The position numbers were made by a program, and so were the translations under genes. A DNA stretch of 64,000 nt from Dehalobacter sp. DCM (GTDB lineage: Bacteria > Bacillota > Desulfitobacteriia > Desulfitobacteriales > Syntrophobotulaceae). This document shows positions 62,211 to 64,000 of the stretch, piece by piece. Within the stretch, counting starts at the first letter, position 1. The number at the start of each line of letters is the position of its first letter. The notes beneath the pieces were generated by a model that had not been told where the DNA came from, did not search any database, and saw only the letters and a program-made list of their open reading frames with translations. The stretch covers positions 172,001 to 236,000 of the forward strand of contig NZ_CP092282.1 in assembly GCF_024972775.1 (NCBI RefSeq), given 5' to 3'.

Positions 62211-62306
62211 AAGCGTCATAGTGCCGTTTACGGTTGCGCGGGGTGGTTGGTTCACCTTTCGCAGGGCTGGTGTGTCGTTAGCACACCAGTCTGCTATGAC
62301 GTTTTT
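62211..62306 (+). ncRNA. Cloverleaf-like RNA candidate
   Basis: The outer stem AAGCGTCATAG (62211-62221) pairs with CTATGACGTTT (62294-62304) over 11 bp with one G-U pair. Inside are three hairpins: CCGT-TT-ACGG (62224-62233), a GCG..GGGTG/CACC..CGC arm (about 62236-62262) and CTGGTGTG/CACACCAG (62267-62289). The outer stem runs into TTTTTCG. A 65-codon frame crosses it (62221-62418), but its codons follow the palindromes, so RNA is the better reading. It is not a tRNA: the T-arm and anticodon arm do not fit. Confidence 0.5.
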
Positions 62307-62433
62307 CGTTCGGGAAAACCCCCGTGGTAATAGTAACGCTCTGAAAGGAAAATATGTCAAGAGAGTACTTAAATCTTACACTCCTATCTGGATGCCGGTC
62401 GTGCCGGTAAAGCCATAAACACCAGAAAAAAGA

Positions 62434-62471
62434 AATGGGACCGCAAGGCTAAAGCTTTGTGGTCTTTTTCT
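62434..62471 (+). terminator. Intrinsic terminator before the DUF3852 gene
   Basis: Stem GACCGCAA..GCT/AGC..TTGTGGTC, with G-U pairs, followed by TTTTTC. Confidence 0.65.
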
Positions 62472-62504
62472 TTGCAAAAATCAATATTGAAAGGTGGTAA
62501 TTCT

Positions 62505-62763
62505 ATGAAAATTAATCGAATCCTGCCTGTTCTCCTCGTGGTTCTGCTGCTGGGCTGCGTGCTCTGCACGACTGCCTATGCCGCGCCTTCGGGCGACGTG
62601 GCCGGAGCAATTGAAAACACTTGGAACGACGCCTCCGGGCAGATCAAGACCGTGGTGAACAAGGTGGTATTTCCCGCAATCGACCTGATCCTCGCCGTAT
62701 TTTTCTTTGCCAAGCTCGGCACAGCCTACTTCGACTACCGAAAGCACGGTCAGTTTGAATGGG
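62505..62763 (+). pseudogene. DUF3852 conjugation protein, first exon (interrupted by a group II intron)
   Basis: ATG 62505, AAAGGTGG upstream. A signal/membrane helix (ILPVLLVVLLLGCVLCTTAY, 6-25) is followed by AIENTWNDASGQIKTVVNKV and a second helix (FPAIDLILAVFFFAKLG), then YFDYRKHGQFEW. Relatives continue with another membrane helix; here the frame enters intron sequence after Trp and stops a few codons later. DUF3852 proteins are small membrane proteins of the conjugation apparatus, possibly pilin-like. The gene should be restored only by splicing. Confidence 0.75.
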
Positions 62764-64000
62764 GTGCGACACGTTCCTAACTGAAAAGGTTGGGCACTAA
62801 ATTAAGAACGTGAAAATGTTCAGTTTAGGAGAACTGATATTCCGATAGGTGGAATGAAGGAGTAACGCCCCGAAACGCCTACCTTGATACTCCGACGTGC
62901 AAAACGGCATGTAATAGCTGTGATGTACGAAGCTCGGTGAAGTCGGCAGAGAGCAACCGTAAGCAGATGAAATATTATGCCTGCACGAAAGCTGTTCAGA
63001 GGTGAATGGTGTTGCCTATATGCCGGAGGTCAATAAATTGCCTATGGTGAGTATGTGAAAAATGGCTCACAGACGAAAACCCGATATAAAAAGTCTAAAC
63101 GAATGGTGCATAGAAATGTGCATACGCCAGGAATGGCGGGTATGTGAGGTAAAGTAAAATACCATTTATGAAATACCTTATACCGTTACAGGCGGTATCA
63201 AGCATACAGGCTTAGAGGGACACCTAAGGGCGATATGGAATGATAGGAATATCGGAACGTGGAAAGGTTGGAACGCGGAGCGAATTACAACGCCATGAGG
63301 CGTTTGCAGGGAAAGCTGTATCCAAAACGTGTATAACCTGCATTTATCCAACTGAAAGTAGAGCCGTGGTACCTGTGAAGCGGTGATAATAAGCCGTGGA
63401 GGGACGGGCTCGAGTCGTTAAGAAATGAAACAAGTAAACACACAATCTCAAAGGTTCGAGTATGACTAAGAAAAGCAAAATCCCCACAAAAGAGAGGATA
63501 ATGCTGACTTTGACAAGAGCTAAACCGATAAAACGGTCTGCCCTGCGAAATGCTGAATACTATGATTTTCAAGATGTTTTAGACAAGCTGTATGCGGACA
63601 GTGAAAAGGGTTGTCAGTTTAAAAATCTGACAGAGCTGATTTGTAGTCCCGAAAATATTTTGCTTGCCTACCGCAACATTAAGAAGAACAGCGGAAGCAA
63701 AACCGCAGGAGTGGACAGAAAGACGATAACTCACTTACAGCAATGGGAAAGCCCTCAGCTTGTAGCATATATACAGAAAAGACTAAGTAACTACCTCCCG
63801 CAACCAGTACGCCGTGTAGAAATACCAAAGGGCAATGGCAAAACAAGACCGCTTGGTATTCCAACCATTATGGATAGGCTGATACAGCAATGTATTCTGC
63901 AAATTCTTGAACCCATTTGTGAAGCAAAATTCTTTAAGCGAAGCAACGGTTTTCGTCCAAATAGAAGTACGGAACATGCCATTTCTCAATCGTATAAGTT
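62764..64000 (+). mobile_element. Group II intron (3' end outside window)
   Basis: The intron begins with GTGCGAC, the standard 5' end, inside the DUF3852 gene. It has about 700 bases of structured RNA with typical blocks such as GGAGTAACGCC (62860s) and CTCCGACGTGCAAAACGGCA (62891-62910). Then comes an internal reverse transcriptase gene from 63462. Domains V and VI and the 3' exon lie beyond 64000. Confidence 0.9.
63462..64000 (+). CDS. ltrA: Group II intron reverse transcriptase/maturase, N-terminal part
   Basis: ATG 63462 (MTKKSKIPTKERIMLT), open to the window end (179 codons). RT0/RT1 features are YRNIKKNSGSKTAGVDRKTI, VRRVEIPKGNGKTRPLGIP (RT1) and LEPICEAKFFKRSNGFRPNR with STEHAI (RT2). 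The protein copies intron RNA, and its X domain aids splicing. Catalytic YADD and C-terminal domains are outside the window. Confidence 0.93.
   Translation, partial: MTKKSKIPTKERIMLTLTRAKPIKRSALRNAEYYDFQDVLDKLYADSEKGCQFKNLTELICSPENILLAYRNIKKNSGSKTAGVDRKTITHLQQWESPQLVAYIQKRLSNYLPQPVRRVEIPKGNGKTRPLGIPTIMDRLIQQCILQILEPICEAKFFKRSNGFRPNRSTEHAISQSYK

Noticed and set aside
62221-62418. 65-codon protein gene
   Set aside because: The start is a GTG with no ribosome site and the sequence is dominated by RNA-like palindromes; treated as RNA region.

Overview
The window reads as chromosome of a Clostridia-type Firmicute. Most genes carry strong AGGAGG-type ribosome sites, the phage genes on the left belong to families typical of Clostridia prophages (DUF1492, DUF2815, DUF2800, Rha, P27 terminase), and the right end carries SpoVG, SLH-like repeats and the DUF families of Firmicute integrative conjugative elements. 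No rRNA, tRNA or CRISPR array was found. Species cannot be named from the sequence.

Block 1 (1-16.1 kb, all minus strand) is the early/replication and packaging-entry part of a prophage, transcribed right to left. It starts with a sigma-like regulator, then small genes, DUF2800 nuclease, DUF2815, family A DNA polymerase, Rha, VapE primase-helicase, VRR-NUC, a free-standing HNH gene and an SNF2 helicase that is frameshifted in its Walker A motif. A DUF1492 late regulator, HNH, small terminase and a methylation cassette (metK plus adenine and cytosine methyltransferases) follow. Three copies of a hairpin element sit between genes.

Block 2 (16.3-42.7 kb) is a defence island. A minus-strand ImmA/IrrE-like metallopeptidase lies back to back with an XRE regulator. 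The regulator precedes a tightly coupled operon: UvrD-type helicase-nuclease, C5 methyltransferase, type III Mod, type III Res, Vsr. Next come a 5'-truncated type ISP-like methylase, a Gabija-like OLD-nuclease/UvrD pair, and a Septu-like ATPase plus HNH pair whose ATPase is split by a -1 frameshift next to an in-phase TTTAAAT heptamer. An orphan HNH gene on the minus strand separates these from a three-gene operon that I do not recognise as a named system: a SIR2/AbiH-like protein, a PD-(D/E)XK-like protein and an HNH protein (38.8-42.65 kb). This last operon is the best candidate for an undescribed defence system. The 30.2-37.2 kb part is visibly more AT-rich than the flanks.

Block 3 (42.9-64 kb) is part of an integrative conjugative element. 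It holds a D12 adenine methylase, AbrB-type regulators, a 1535-residue surface protein with SLH-like and Ig-like repeats, YodL-like and SpoVG proteins, and a complete Tad-type pilus locus (prepilin peptidase, CpaB, CpaE, CpaF, TadB, TadC and pilin-like subunits). Secreted proteins follow, then a densely folded intergenic region with a cloverleaf-like RNA. Last is a DUF3852 conjugation gene interrupted by a group II intron whose reverse transcriptase runs off the window. The Tad machine, adhesin and secreted proteins plausibly work together in donor-recipient contact, but that is inference.
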